The notes below the pieces were generated by a model. It worked only from the letters and a program-made list of their open reading frames with translations, did not search any database and had not been told where the DNA came from. This document shows, one piece after another, positions 1 through 7,223 of a DNA stretch of 9,779 nt (positions within the stretch are counted from its first letter, which is position 1; each line of letters opens with the position of its first letter). The stretch lies in contig CAITBU010000295.1 in assembly GCA_903890595.1 (NCBI GenBank), forward strand, positions 1 to 9,779, read 5' to 3'. Source of the DNA: an uncultured Holophagaceae bacterium. GTDB lineage: Bacteria; Acidobacteriota; Holophagae; Holophagales; Holophagaceae. The position numbers were made by a program, and so were the translations under genes.

Positions 1-1148
1 CCGAAGCTGCGGCCCGGGAAGGCCTGTTCGAGGGCGCCACCGAAGCCCGTGAAGGGGGCGTCTGCATCCAGGCTGAGGAAGCCGATACCCAGGTGCCGGG
101 CCTGCTCCTCCGCCAGGGCATTGCTCTCGGCGCTGCTGAACCGGGTGGGCAGGGCGGCGCCCAGCACCCGCTCCGGGCCCAGGGCCTCCACCGCCAGGGC
201 GGCCGCCACGGCGCTGTCGATGCCACCGGAGAGGCCCAGCACCAGGGCTTCCAGGCCCTGCTTGGCCAGATTGTCCCGGATGCCCGTCACCAGGGCGCGG
301 CGCAGCCAGGGGCCCTCCTCCGCAGGCCGCCAGGCTTCACCGGGCTGGGCCGGATCCACCAGGAGAATGCCCTCGCGGAAGGGCGCCCAGCCCTGCCAGC
401 GGCCGTCCGGCAGGGCCAGGCCCGAGCCCCCGTCGAAGAGTAGCCAGCTCTCGGCCCCCACGCGGCTGGCGTAGGCGATGGCCAGGCCGTGCTTCTGGGC
501 CAGGCCCGGCAGGAGACGGCGACGCTGAGCGTCCTTGGAGGGGATGGCCCACGGGACGCTCCGGCCCGGGGGCAGGTGGCTGCCCAGAGCACTGGGACTG
601 GCGCTGGCATTGAGGATGAGCGTGGCACCCGCCGCCGCCAGATCCGCGATGGGATCCACGCCGTAGCCCACGGGGGCGTTGCCCAGCTGGGGATCGGCCC
701 AGAGGTCCTCGCAGATGGACAGGCCGATGCGGTGGCCCCGGAAGGCCACCAGCGGCTGAGGCGCAGCATCCGGCTCGAAGTAGCGGTGCTCATCAAAGAC
801 GTCGTAGCTGGGCAGCACACGCTTGCGGGCGCAGTGGCGGAGGGCACCATCCTGGCACCACCAAAGCTCGTTCCAGAGGCGGCCCGAGGGCGCCGGGCGG
901 GCGGTCCCGAAGACCAGCGGCACGGGCCCCGCCAGGGCCGCCAGCCGGTGGGACTCGGCCTCGATCCGCCGCCGCATGGCAGGCTCCCACAAGCGGTCCT
1001 CCAGCAGGTAGCCGGGGATCGCGAGCTCCGGCGCCAGCACCAGCTCGGCACCGGAGGCCACGGCCTCGCGGTAGGCCGACTCCACGCCGCGGCCATTCCC
1101 CTCGGGGTCGCCGAGGCGGGCGTTGATCTGGAGCAGGGCAAGCTTCAT
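1..1148 (-). CDS. nadE: Glutamine-dependent NAD+ synthase, C-terminus cut by window edge
   Basis: This enzyme makes NAD+ from deamido-NAD+, ATP and glutamine-derived ammonia in the cytoplasm, the last step of NAD synthesis. The first 382 residues are present; full-length homologues are usually about 540-570 aa. The N-terminal nitrilase-type glutaminase domain (about 1-260) has the expected triad: E41 in LVLAPEL, K109 before RVLPSYDVFDEHRYF, and C146 in LSICEDLW. The synthetase domain begins near 290 with the ATP-binding P-loop SGGIDS at 307-312 (bases 213-230). ATG at 1148 is chosen because MKLALLQINARLGDPEGN matches the usual family N-terminus. No clear Shine-Dalgarno precedes it. The sensor kinase gene ends 54 bp upstream on the same strand, so co-transcription is likely; the gap contains a small hairpin (GGCGC/GCGCC, 1174-1188) without a T-run. 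The frame is open to the window edge, with no defect visible. Confidence 0.95.
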   Translation of the reverse strand, partial: MKLALLQINARLGDPEGNGRGVESAYREAVASGAELVLAPELAIPGYLLEDRLWEPAMRRRIEAESHRLAALAGPVPLVFGTARPAPSGRLWNELWWCQDGALRHCARKRVLPSYDVFDEHRYFEPDAAPQPLVAFRGHRIGLSICEDLWADPQLGNAPVGYGVDPIADLAAAGATLILNASASPSALGSHLPPGRSVPWAIPSKDAQRRRLLPGLAQKHGLAIAYASRVGAESWLLFDGGSGLALPDGRWQGWAPFREGILLVDPAQPGEAWRPAEEGPWLRRALVTGIRDNLAKQGLEALVLGLSGGIDSAVAAALAVEALGPERVLGAALPTRFSSAESNALAEEQARHLGIGFLSLDADAPFTGFGGALEQAFPGRSF

Positions 1149-1202
1149 GCAGGGTCCAGGCAAGATCCGCAGAGGCGCGACAGGCGCCCGGGAGCCTTCA
1201 AG

Positions 1203-2339
1203 TTACCAGCGAATCTCGGCACAGGTGCCGCCGCTGGGCCGGGTGCCGAGGCGCAGGTCCGCCCCCTGGGCGTTGAGCCACTTCAGGGCCAGGGGCAGGC
1301 CCAGGCCCGTACCGTCCGGCCGGCCGCTCTCGAAGGGGCGCAGCATGCGCACCGCGGCATCCCCCGAGAGGCCCGGTCCCTCGTCGAGAATCTCGATGCA
1401 ACCCGAGGCCACCCGTACCGTCACCCGGCCCCCCAGGGGCGTGGCCTGGCAGGCATTCTCCAGGAGGTTCACCAGGGCCTGGTGGAGCAGACCGGGGTCC
1501 CCGGTGGCCTGACCGGTGCCCTCGCACACCAGGGTGCGCCCATGGCTCACGGGGCGCCGCTTCAGCTCGGCCACGGCCTGGGCGGCGGCTTCCTCCAGGC
1601 GCAGCGGCTCAGAGCCTGGCTCCAGGGGGCGGGCCCACAGCAGGAAGCGCTGCACCAGGCGCTCCAGGGCCTCGGTCTCCTCCAGCAGGGCATCCCCCGC
1701 AGCCCCCTGCCCGGCCTTGCGCAGCAGCTGGCCCTGCACCTTCAGCACTGCCAGGCCGTTCTTCAGCTGGTGGGCCACGCCGGCAGTCATCTCACCCAGC
1801 TCGGCAAAGCGCTCCCGCAGCTGCAGGCGGCGGGCCTCCAGCTCCGCCTCGGTGACGTCCTCAAACTGCACCAGGGCCCCGATGCGATCCGGGGCTTCCA
1901 TGCGCTGCACCTCCCAGCGCCGGCCCTTCACCGTTAGGCGTCGCGGCGGCCCGGGTTCGCCGTCCAGGGCCTCCCGTAGCCAGGGGAAGGGCTCCAACAC
2001 AAAGACCGCTTCCAGTCCCACCACCCCCGCCGTGACCCCCAGCAGGTCCCGTCCCGGGCGGTTCAGGGCGGCCAGGCGCTGGCGCTGGTCCACCCACAGC
2101 AGGCCCTTCGGCAGCGCATCCACCAGGCGCTCATGAACCGTGCGTAGCTCTCCCAGGGAGGCCGCCAGCTCCCCCCGCTCCCGCAGGCTGCCAGCCACTG
2201 CAGACAGCAGCAGGCCCTCGGGATCCTGCGGTCCCTGACGGCGGAGACGGGCCCAGCGCACCAGCAACACCAGGAGGGCGCCCCCCACGGTCCCAATGGG
2301 CAGGGCCAGGATCAGCCAAGAGAGGGCCTCGGGTCGCAT
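1203..2339 (-). CDS. PAS-domain sensor histidine kinase, orphan
   Basis: A 378-aa membrane-anchored two-component sensor kinase. One N-terminal transmembrane segment (about 7-27) is followed by a basic stretch (RWARLRRQ). A PAS-like domain covers about 65-160. The HisKA dimerisation segment is at about 180-240 with phospho-acceptor H190 in GEMTAGVAHQLKN. The ATPase domain covers about 280-378, with N-box HQALVNLLENACQA (N291, N295), G1 box DEGPG (319-323) and G2 box GTGLGLPLA (343-351). It most resembles NtrB/ZraS/PilS-type kinases, where the residue after the histidine is normally Glu or Asp; here it is Gln (Q191). There is no sizeable periplasmic loop, so the signal is probably cytosolic or within the membrane. 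No response regulator lies in the window. nadE follows 54 bp downstream. The start abuts divergent ppsR. Start at 2339 is chosen because later starts would remove the membrane segment. The stimulus is unknown. Confidence 0.88.
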   Translation of the reverse strand: MRPEALSWLILALPIGTVGGALLVLLVRWARLRRQGPQDPEGLLLSAVAGSLRERGELAASLGELRTVHERLVDALPKGLLWVDQRQRLAALNRPGRDLLGVTAGVVGLEAVFVLEPFPWLREALDGEPGPPRRLTVKGRRWEVQRMEAPDRIGALVQFEDVTEAELEARRLQLRERFAELGEMTAGVAHQLKNGLAVLKVQGQLLRKAGQGAAGDALLEETEALERLVQRFLLWARPLEPGSEPLRLEEAAAQAVAELKRRPVSHGRTLVCEGTGQATGDPGLLHQALVNLLENACQATPLGGRVTVRVASGCIEILDEGPGLSGDAAVRMLRPFESGRPDGTGLGLPLALKWLNAQGADLRLGTRPSGGTCAEIRW

Positions 2340-2354
2340 GCCCTCAGGGTATGC
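2336..2354. promoter_or_regulatory. 19-bp near-perfect dyad spanning both divergent start codons
   Basis: The sequence GCATGCCCTCAGGGTATGC is symmetric about base 2345. Eight of nine arm positions pair, and the exception (G2340/T2350) is a G-U wobble in plus-strand RNA. The left arm holds the kinase ATG (complement of CAT 2337-2339) and the right arm the ppsR ATG (2351-2353). Each start is preceded by an AGGG- or GAGGG-like stretch, but only 1 nt away, which is too close for a normal Shine-Dalgarno. It could be a shared operator, a hairpin hiding either start in longer transcripts, or coincidence favoured by two facing ATG codons. The symmetry is seen directly; any function is inferred. Confidence 0.4.
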
Positions 2355-3190
2355 TGATTTCTATGGAGAGGCAGCCCATCTACGTGGTCTCAGGCGGCTC
2401 AGGCGAAACCGCCTACCGCATGGTCCAGGCCGCCCTCACCCAGTTCAGCCGGGGTGAGGCCAGCTCCGTGGTGCGGCGCTTCCAGAATGTCCGCGAGCAG
2501 AATGACCTGGACAAGGTCCTGGAGATGGCCGGCGAAAAGCGGGCCGTCATCATCCACACCACGGTCTCCCGGGAGATGCGGGACTACATGGCCCTGCGCT
2601 GCGCGGAGCTGCGGATCACCCAGGTGGACCTCTTCGGCAACCTGCTGGACACCCTGGCCCTCTACCTGCGCGAGCGGCCCGAGGAGCAGCCGGGCAACTT
2701 CCACATGATTGGCGACAAGTACTTCAAGCGCATCGAGGCCATCGAGTTCGCCCTGAAGTTCGATGACGGCATCGACATGTCGGGCCTGCCGGACGCCGAC
2801 ATCGTGCTGGTGGGCATCAGCCGCACCAGCAAGACCCCCCTGTCCATGTACCTGGCCATGGAAGGTTTCAAGGTCATGAACGTGCCCCTGGTGCCCGGGA
2901 TTCCCCTGCCCCCTGAGGTGGAGGGCATCCCCCAGGGCCGCATCGTGGGCCTGACCATCCAGCCGGAGCGCTTGCAGGAGATCCGGACGAACCGCCTGAA
3001 GCGCCTCGGGGGCACGGGCACCGCCGATCACTACAGCGACCTGGGCCGCATCCTCGACGAGCTCACCTACGCTGACGTGGTGTTCAAGCAGCACCGCCGC
3101 TGGCCCGTCCTGGACGTCACCGGCCGCAGCATCGAAGAGACCGCCGGCCTCGTGCTGGATCGCGTCTTCGGCAAGGAACGAGCGGTCTAG
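2351..3190 (+). CDS. ppsR: Pyruvate, water dikinase (or PPDK) regulatory kinase/pyrophosphorylase, DUF299/PpsR family
   Basis: Family members are cytosolic bifunctional enzymes. They inactivate PEP synthase or pyruvate phosphate dikinase by ADP-dependent phosphorylation of a threonine and reactivate it by Pi-dependent removal, thereby setting PEP/pyruvate flux. The 279-aa length is typical (E. coli PpsR is about 277). The family P-loop is clear: GISRTSKTPLSMYLA at 155-169. The C-terminal block WPVLDVTGRSIEETA (251-265) is also characteristic. The N-terminal signature, normally like VSDSTGETA, reads VSGGSGETA (13-21), so the Asp is replaced. The start is uncertain: ATG 2351 is the furthest upstream, but ATG 2363 (MERQPIYVVSGG) matches the family N-terminus equally well, and neither has a well-spaced ribosome site. 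It diverges from the kinase with almost no intergenic DNA and ends exactly against the convergent PPK2 gene. Its dikinase target is not in the window, so PEP synthase versus PPDK cannot be decided. Confidence 0.92.
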   Translation: MLISMERQPIYVVSGGSGETAYRMVQAALTQFSRGEASSVVRRFQNVREQNDLDKVLEMAGEKRAVIIHTTVSREMRDYMALRCAELRITQVDLFGNLLDTLALYLRERPEEQPGNFHMIGDKYFKRIEAIEFALKFDDGIDMSGLPDADIVLVGISRTSKTPLSMYLAMEGFKVMNVPLVPGIPLPPEVEGIPQGRIVGLTIQPERLQEIRTNRLKRLGGTGTADHYSDLGRILDELTYADVVFKQHRRWPVLDVTGRSIEETAGLVLDRVFGKERAV

Positions 3191-3204
3191 CTAGAGCTCG
3201 TCCT
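3174..3204. other. Inverted repeat across abutting convergent stop codons
   Basis: The ppsR stop TAG (3188-3190) and the PPK2 stop (CTA 3191-3193, read TAG on minus) touch with no spacer, forming the palindrome TCTAGCTAGA at 3186-3195. Outside it, ACGAGC (3178-3183) pairs with GCTCGT (3196-3201). With one bulged A, AGG (3174-3176) pairs with CCT (3202-3204). The hairpin is similar on both strands, so it could slow or end transcription from either side, but no U-tract follows in either direction, so it is not a standard intrinsic terminator. Confidence 0.4.
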
Positions 3205-4663
3205 CCAGCCGCTGCACGAGGGTGCGGAGGATCTTGAGGCGGCCGTAGCGTTTGTCCTGGCTCTCCACCAGGGTCCAGGGGGCGATCTCGGTGCTGGTGC
3301 GGTCGATCATGTCGCAGATGGCCCGCTCGTACTGGGGCCACTTCTCACGGTTGCGCCAGTCCTCCTCGGTGATCTTGAAGCGCTTAAAGGGCGTAACCTG
3401 GCGCTCCTCGAAGCGGCGCAGCTGCTCCTCCTGGCTGATGGAGAGCCAGAACTTCAGCAGCAGGGTCCGGCTGCGCACGATCTGGTCCTCGAAGTCGTTG
3501 ATCTCGCTGTAGGCCCGCTGCCAGTCGGCCTCGGAGCAGAAGCCCTCGACCCGCTCCACCAGCACCCGGCCGTACCAGCTGCGGTCGAAGATCATCACCT
3601 TGCCGCGGCGGGGGAGGTGCCGCCAGAAGCGCCAGAGGTAGGGCTGGGCCCGCTCATCCTCGGTGGGCGCGGCCACGGGCTGGATGCGGTAGGTCCGGGC
3701 GTCCAGGGCCTGCGTGATGCGCCGGATGCCGCCGCCCTTGCCGGCTGCGTCCACGCCCTCGAAGACCAGCACCACCGAGCGCTTCTTGAAGTTCTTATGC
3801 CGGGTCAGAAGGTTCAGGCGGCCCTGGAGGGTCAGCAGCTCATCCTCGTAGTCCTTCTTCTCCAGGCACCGAGTGAGATCCAGGGCCCTCAGGACGTTCG
3901 TCTCGTCGAGGCTCACCAGCGGCTGGGGGGCGGGCGGCGGCAGCGAAGGAGCGGGGTTGTCGAGGCGGGCGCGCAGCTTTTCCAGCAGGATGCGGCCCAC
4001 GGTGAGCCGCTGGTAGCGCCAGTCCGTGGCCTCCACCACGATCCAGGGCGAGACGGCGGTGCTGGTGGCGCGCAGAGCGCGCTCGGACACCTGCCGGAAG
4101 CTGTCGTAGCGCTCGAAGTGCTCCCAGTCCCGAGGCGTCACCCGCCAGCTGGTCTTGGGATCCTTTTCCAGCAGCTTCAGGCGCTTCTTCTGGGCGTCCT
4201 TGCTGAGGTGCATCCAGAACTTCAGCACCAGGGCGCCTTCGTTAATGAGCATCTGCTCGAAGCGAGCGATGCGCGCCATATCCTGATCCAGCTCTGAGGT
4301 CTTGATGTGGCCTGAGGTGCGTTCGAGGATGGGCCAGGTGTACCAGGAGCCATCGAAGATGCCGATCTTCCCCTTGGGCGGCAGCATGCGCCAGTAGCGC
4401 CACATGTGGGGCCGCTCGCGTTCCTCGTCAGAAGGCTCGTCCAGGCCGTGGACCTGGATGTGCCGGGGGTCCATCCACTCGTTGAGGGTGTTCACGGTCT
4501 CGCTCTTACCAGCGCCGTCCACGCCCGCCACCAGGATGACCACCGGGAACTTCGCCGACCCCAGGTCGAACTGCGCGTTCAGCAATGCCTCCCGCAGAAC
4601 CGCCACCTCCCGGTCCCAGACGTCCTTCTCAACCTTGTGGCCGAGCTCCGCGGATTCAAACAT
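3191..4663 (-). CDS. pap: Polyphosphate:AMP phosphotransferase, two-domain PPK2 (class II)
   Basis: The family transfers a phosphate from polyphosphate to AMP, giving ADP in the cytoplasm. The protein is 490 aa with two tandem PPK2 domains. Domain 1 (about 10-235) has Walker A GVDGAGKS (47-54, K53) and FDGSWY (103-108). Domain 2 (about 265-490) has Walker A GVDAAGKGG (303-311, K309) and FDRSWYGRVLVERVEG from 359. A proline-rich linker (NPAPSLPPPAPQP, about 236-248) joins them. In characterised two-domain members, activity is assigned to the C-terminal domain; here domain 1 lacks the Arg and Gly of the DRSWYG motif, which fits a non-catalytic first half. The start is taken at 4663, because MFESAELGH is the usual family N-terminus and GGAGG (4668-4672) sits 4 nt upstream; an in-frame ATG at 4687 would add 8 unconserved residues. 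Last gene of the minus-strand run, 48 bp after the FAD-dependent dehydrogenase. Confidence 0.94.
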   Translation of the reverse strand: MFESAELGHKVEKDVWDREVAVLREALLNAQFDLGSAKFPVVILVAGVDGAGKSETVNTLNEWMDPRHIQVHGLDEPSDEERERPHMWRYWRMLPPKGKIGIFDGSWYTWPILERTSGHIKTSELDQDMARIARFEQMLINEGALVLKFWMHLSKDAQKKRLKLLEKDPKTSWRVTPRDWEHFERYDSFRQVSERALRATSTAVSPWIVVEATDWRYQRLTVGRILLEKLRARLDNPAPSLPPPAPQPLVSLDETNVLRALDLTRCLEKKDYEDELLTLQGRLNLLTRHKNFKKRSVVLVFEGVDAAGKGGGIRRITQALDARTYRIQPVAAPTEDERAQPYLWRFWRHLPRRGKVMIFDRSWYGRVLVERVEGFCSEADWQRAYSEINDFEDQIVRSRTLLLKFWLSISQEEQLRRFEERQVTPFKRFKITEEDWRNREKWPQYERAICDMIDRTSTEIAPWTLVESQDKRYGRLKILRTLVQRLEDEL

Positions 4664-4667
4664 GGTG

Positions 4668-4672
4668 CCTCC
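4668..4672 (-). promoter_or_regulatory. Shine-Dalgarno of the PPK2 gene
   Basis: GGAGG on the minus strand, 4 nt before ATG 4663. It lies between the two candidate ATGs and so favours 4663 over 4687 as the start. Confidence 0.65.
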
Positions 4673-4699
4673 GGGTGGTGGTGACACTCTACCGCGGGC

Positions 4700-4711
4700 G
4701 GCCGTACGGCC
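4700..4711. repeat. Perfect 12-bp palindrome after the FAD-dependent dehydrogenase stop
   Basis: GGCCGTACGGCC is exactly self-complementary and starts directly after the TGA at 4712-4714 (minus). In RNA it gives only a 4-bp stem with a 4-nt loop and no U-tract. It might protect or punctuate the transcript between this gene and the PPK2 gene, or bind a protein. It could also be chance in GC-rich DNA. Confidence 0.3.
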
Positions 4712-6355
4712 TCAGTATTCCGTAGCCAGGTCCCCGCCCCGGGCGGCCTTCTCGAAGGGCTGGAAGACGGGGGCACCAGCGGCTTGGGCGATCCACTCGG
4801 CCACGCGGATGCCGTCCACAGCGGCGGAGGTGATGCCCCCGGCGAAGCCCGCACCCTCGCCGCAGGGGTAGAGGCCGGGGTGGGACAGGGACTGGCCGTC
4901 CTCGCCCCGCAGGAGCTGGAGGGGGCTGCTGGTGCGGCTCTCGATGGCCAGGAGGATGGCCTCGCGGCTGGCGAAGCCGTGGAGCTTTTTGTCGAACAGT
5001 GGCAGGGCCCCGGCCAGCTGCTCTCGCACGAAGTCCGGCAGACAGGTGCGCAGGTCTGCGGCCACGGCAAAGGGACGGAAGCTGGTGCGGGGCAGCCGCC
5101 CCGTGGCCCGGCCCTGGAGGAAGTCCTGCACGGCCATGGCGGGGGCGCCGTAGGTCTCGCCGGCGGCGCGGAAGGCGGCCTGCTCCCACTTACGCTGGAA
5201 GTACATGCCGCCCAGGGGGTGCTCGCTGCCGAAGTCCGCCGTGCCCACCTTGGCCACCAGCCCCGAGTTGGCGAAGCCCGAGTCCCGCTTCTCATTGCTC
5301 ATGCCATTCACCACCACCCCGCCGGGCTCGCTGGCGCACTGGGTGACCTCGCCCCCGGGGCACATGCAGAAGCTGTAGGCGGCGCGGTTCAGGCCGAAGT
5401 TGCAGACCAGCTTGTAGTCCGCGGCGGGCAGCGAGGGATGGCCGGCGCCCGGCCCGTACTGGGAGCGGTCGATGAGGTCCTGGGGATGCTCCACCCGCAC
5501 GCCCATGGCGAAGGGCTTCTGGCGCAGGGCTACCCCATGGCGGTGCAGCATCTCGAAGGTGTCCCGGGCGCTATGCCCCGGGGCCAGCACCAGGGCCTCG
5601 CAGGGAAGCTCCTCACCACTGGCCAGCACCGCAGCGCAGACCCGGCCCTGGGCATCGAAGCGGACGTCCTCCAGGCGGGCGCGGAAGCGGTACTGGGCGC
5701 CCCGGGCCTCGGCGTCCCGGCGGATCAGCACGGCACAGCGGCGGATCACATCCGTGCCCACATGGGGTTTGGCCAGGTAGAGGATGCGAGGGTTCGCGCC
5801 GAAGCGGACGAAGGCCTCCAGCACGTAGCGGGTGGCGGGATGGCCGATGCGGGTGGTGAGCTTGCCGTCGCTGAAGGTGCCAGCACCGCCCTCGCCGAAC
5901 TGGGCGTTGGCCTCGGGATCCAGGGTGCCGTCCTGCCAGAGGCCCGTGATGGCCTTCACCCGCTCGCTCATGGCGGGGCCGCGCTCCAGCACGATGGGCT
6001 CGATGCCGTAGTCCAGCAGGCGCAGGGCGCAGAAGGTACCGGCGGGGCCGCTGCCCACCACCACCACGCGGGGGCGGCGGACCACGGGGGCCACGGTCCA
6101 GGCCACGGCTTCGGGCGCCAGATCCAGCTTCAAGCCGCCCGGCAGGGCACCGACGGTCAGGGGCCGCTCCGTCTCGAAGGCGAGGGTCACCAGGAAGCGG
6201 ATGGCCCCCTTGTGCCGGGCGTCCAGGCTGCGGCGCTCCAGGGTCACCGCCCGGAACTCAGCCGCTGCCCCACCCAGCACCCGCACCAGCGGCAAGGCCA
6301 GGTTCCCGGTCTCTTCCCCCAGCTCCAGGGGCAGGTTGGACAGCAGGTAGCGCAT
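4712..6355 (-). CDS. FAD-dependent dehydrogenase, COG2509 family
   Basis: A 547-aa cytosolic flavoprotein of the uncharacterised COG2509 group; the substrate is unknown. The N-terminal region (about 1-90) contains the ARHKGAIRF patch (46-54) that I associate with this family. Residues 95-125 form the FAD-binding Rossmann entry, with VVVVGSGPAG (97-106) and the acidic end of the fold in LERG (123-126). ALVLAPGHSA (254-263) is the second dinucleotide-fold strand, and GLYPCGEGAGFAGGITSA (494-511) is the C-terminal FAD motif. A cysteine pair lies in FCMCPGG (C330, C332) and other family blocks include FGEGGAGTFSDGKL (153-166). The length is usual. ATG 6355 has GAGGAG 3 nt upstream (6359-6364). 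It lies 55 bp after pheA and 48 bp before the PPK2 gene on the same strand, so probably in one transcript, but neither neighbour reveals its substrate. Confidence 0.9.
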   Translation of the reverse strand: MRYLLSNLPLELGEETGNLALPLVRVLGGAAAEFRAVTLERRSLDARHKGAIRFLVTLAFETERPLTVGALPGGLKLDLAPEAVAWTVAPVVRRPRVVVVGSGPAGTFCALRLLDYGIEPIVLERGPAMSERVKAITGLWQDGTLDPEANAQFGEGGAGTFSDGKLTTRIGHPATRYVLEAFVRFGANPRILYLAKPHVGTDVIRRCAVLIRRDAEARGAQYRFRARLEDVRFDAQGRVCAAVLASGEELPCEALVLAPGHSARDTFEMLHRHGVALRQKPFAMGVRVEHPQDLIDRSQYGPGAGHPSLPAADYKLVCNFGLNRAAYSFCMCPGGEVTQCASEPGGVVVNGMSNEKRDSGFANSGLVAKVGTADFGSEHPLGGMYFQRKWEQAAFRAAGETYGAPAMAVQDFLQGRATGRLPRTSFRPFAVAADLRTCLPDFVREQLAGALPLFDKKLHGFASREAILLAIESRTSSPLQLLRGEDGQSLSHPGLYPCGEGAGFAGGITSAAVDGIRVAEWIAQAAGAPVFQPFEKAARGGDLATEY

Positions 6356-6410
6356 CAGCTCCTCGGCGGAGGGAGTCCACGGGACCCAAAGCCAGACTCA
6401 AGCCTAACCG

Positions 6411-7223
6411 CTACCGCTGAAAGCGCGGGTAGGAGCCCAGGACGCGCAGCATGGTGGCGTATTCGCCCAGGTGGTCCAGGGCGCGGCGGACGGTCTCTTC
6501 CCGGGCATCGCCCACCAGGTCCACGTAGAAGAGGTACTCCCAGGGGCTGCCCTGCAGGGGGCGGGACTCGATCTTGGTGAGGTCGATGTCGCGCAGGGCG
6601 AACACGCTCATGGCCTTGAACAGCGCCCCCGCCTGGTTCTTGAGGGTGAACACGATGGAGGTCTTGGCCTCGCCCTCGAAGGCCTTGGGCTCGCGCTGGA
6701 TGGCCAGGAAGCGGGTGAAGTTCTCGGGATCGTCCTCGATGCCCTCTTCCAGGATCTGCATCCCGTTCAGCTCCGCCGCCCGCCGGGAAGCGATGGCCGC
6801 CGTGTCCCGGGCGCCGGAGGCCTTCAGCAGTCCCACACTGCCCGCGGTGTCGTAAGCCTGCTCCGCCAGGATGCCTCGGCTGTGCAGGTACTGGGCGCAC
6901 TGGGCCAGGGCCTGGGGATGGCTGATGGCCTTGCGGATCTCGGCGCGGTCCACGCCGGGCAGGGCAATGAGGCAGTGCCGCACCCGCAGCAACCACTCGC
7001 CCACGATCACCAGATCGTGCTTCAGCAGCAGGTCGTAGTTCTGGTGGATGCTGCCCGCCAAGGAGTTCTCGATGGGCACCATGCCCGCCTCGCAGGCCCC
7101 GGCGCGCACCGCCTCAAAGACCCCCTCGAAGGCCTCGCAGGGCAGCGTGTCCACTGCCCCGAAGTGGCCCAGCAGCGCCTGCTCGGAGTAGGCGCCAGCC
7201 ACGCCCTGGAACGCGATCTTCAT
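6411..7223 (-). CDS. pheA: Prephenate dehydratase, monofunctional with ACT domain
   Basis: Converts prephenate to phenylpyruvate (or arogenate to phenylalanine in arogenate-type enzymes) in the cytosol. The 270-aa protein has only the dehydratase and regulatory parts; the chorismate mutase domain of E. coli PheA is absent, so mutase must be encoded elsewhere. The dehydratase domain (about 1-178) shows GVAGAYSE (7-14), PIENS (50-54) and the catalytic NFTRF block (168-172). The C-terminal ACT domain (about 186-268) has the GAL (199-201) and ESRP (219-222) motifs linked to phenylalanine binding, so feedback inhibition by phenylalanine is expected. ATG 7223 overlaps the TGA of the upstream aminotransferase as ATGA, and AAGGAG (7229-7234) is 5 nt upstream inside that gene, so translational coupling is likely. 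Confidence 0.96.
   Translation of the reverse strand: MKIAFQGVAGAYSEQALLGHFGAVDTLPCEAFEGVFEAVRAGACEAGMVPIENSLAGSIHQNYDLLLKHDLVIVGEWLLRVRHCLIALPGVDRAEIRKAISHPQALAQCAQYLHSRGILAEQAYDTAGSVGLLKASGARDTAAIASRRAAELNGMQILEEGIEDDPENFTRFLAIQREPKAFEGEAKTSIVFTLKNQAGALFKAMSVFALRDIDLTKIESRPLQGSPWEYLFYVDLVGDAREETVRRALDHLGEYATMLRVLGSYPRFQR

Noticed and set aside
489..1937. 482-codon plus-strand open frame
   Set aside because: It runs antisense through nadE and the histidine kinase, both well-supported genes, and has no recognisable motif.
3174..3204. Standard intrinsic terminator between ppsR and the PPK2 gene
   Set aside because: There is a stem but no U-tract on either strand; kept only as an inverted repeat.
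4784..6580. 598-codon plus-strand open frame
   Set aside because: It lies antisense to the COG2509 gene and the end of pheA, crosses their boundary, and its product is a Gly/Ala/His/Gln-rich sequence with no domain: a GC-rich shadow frame.
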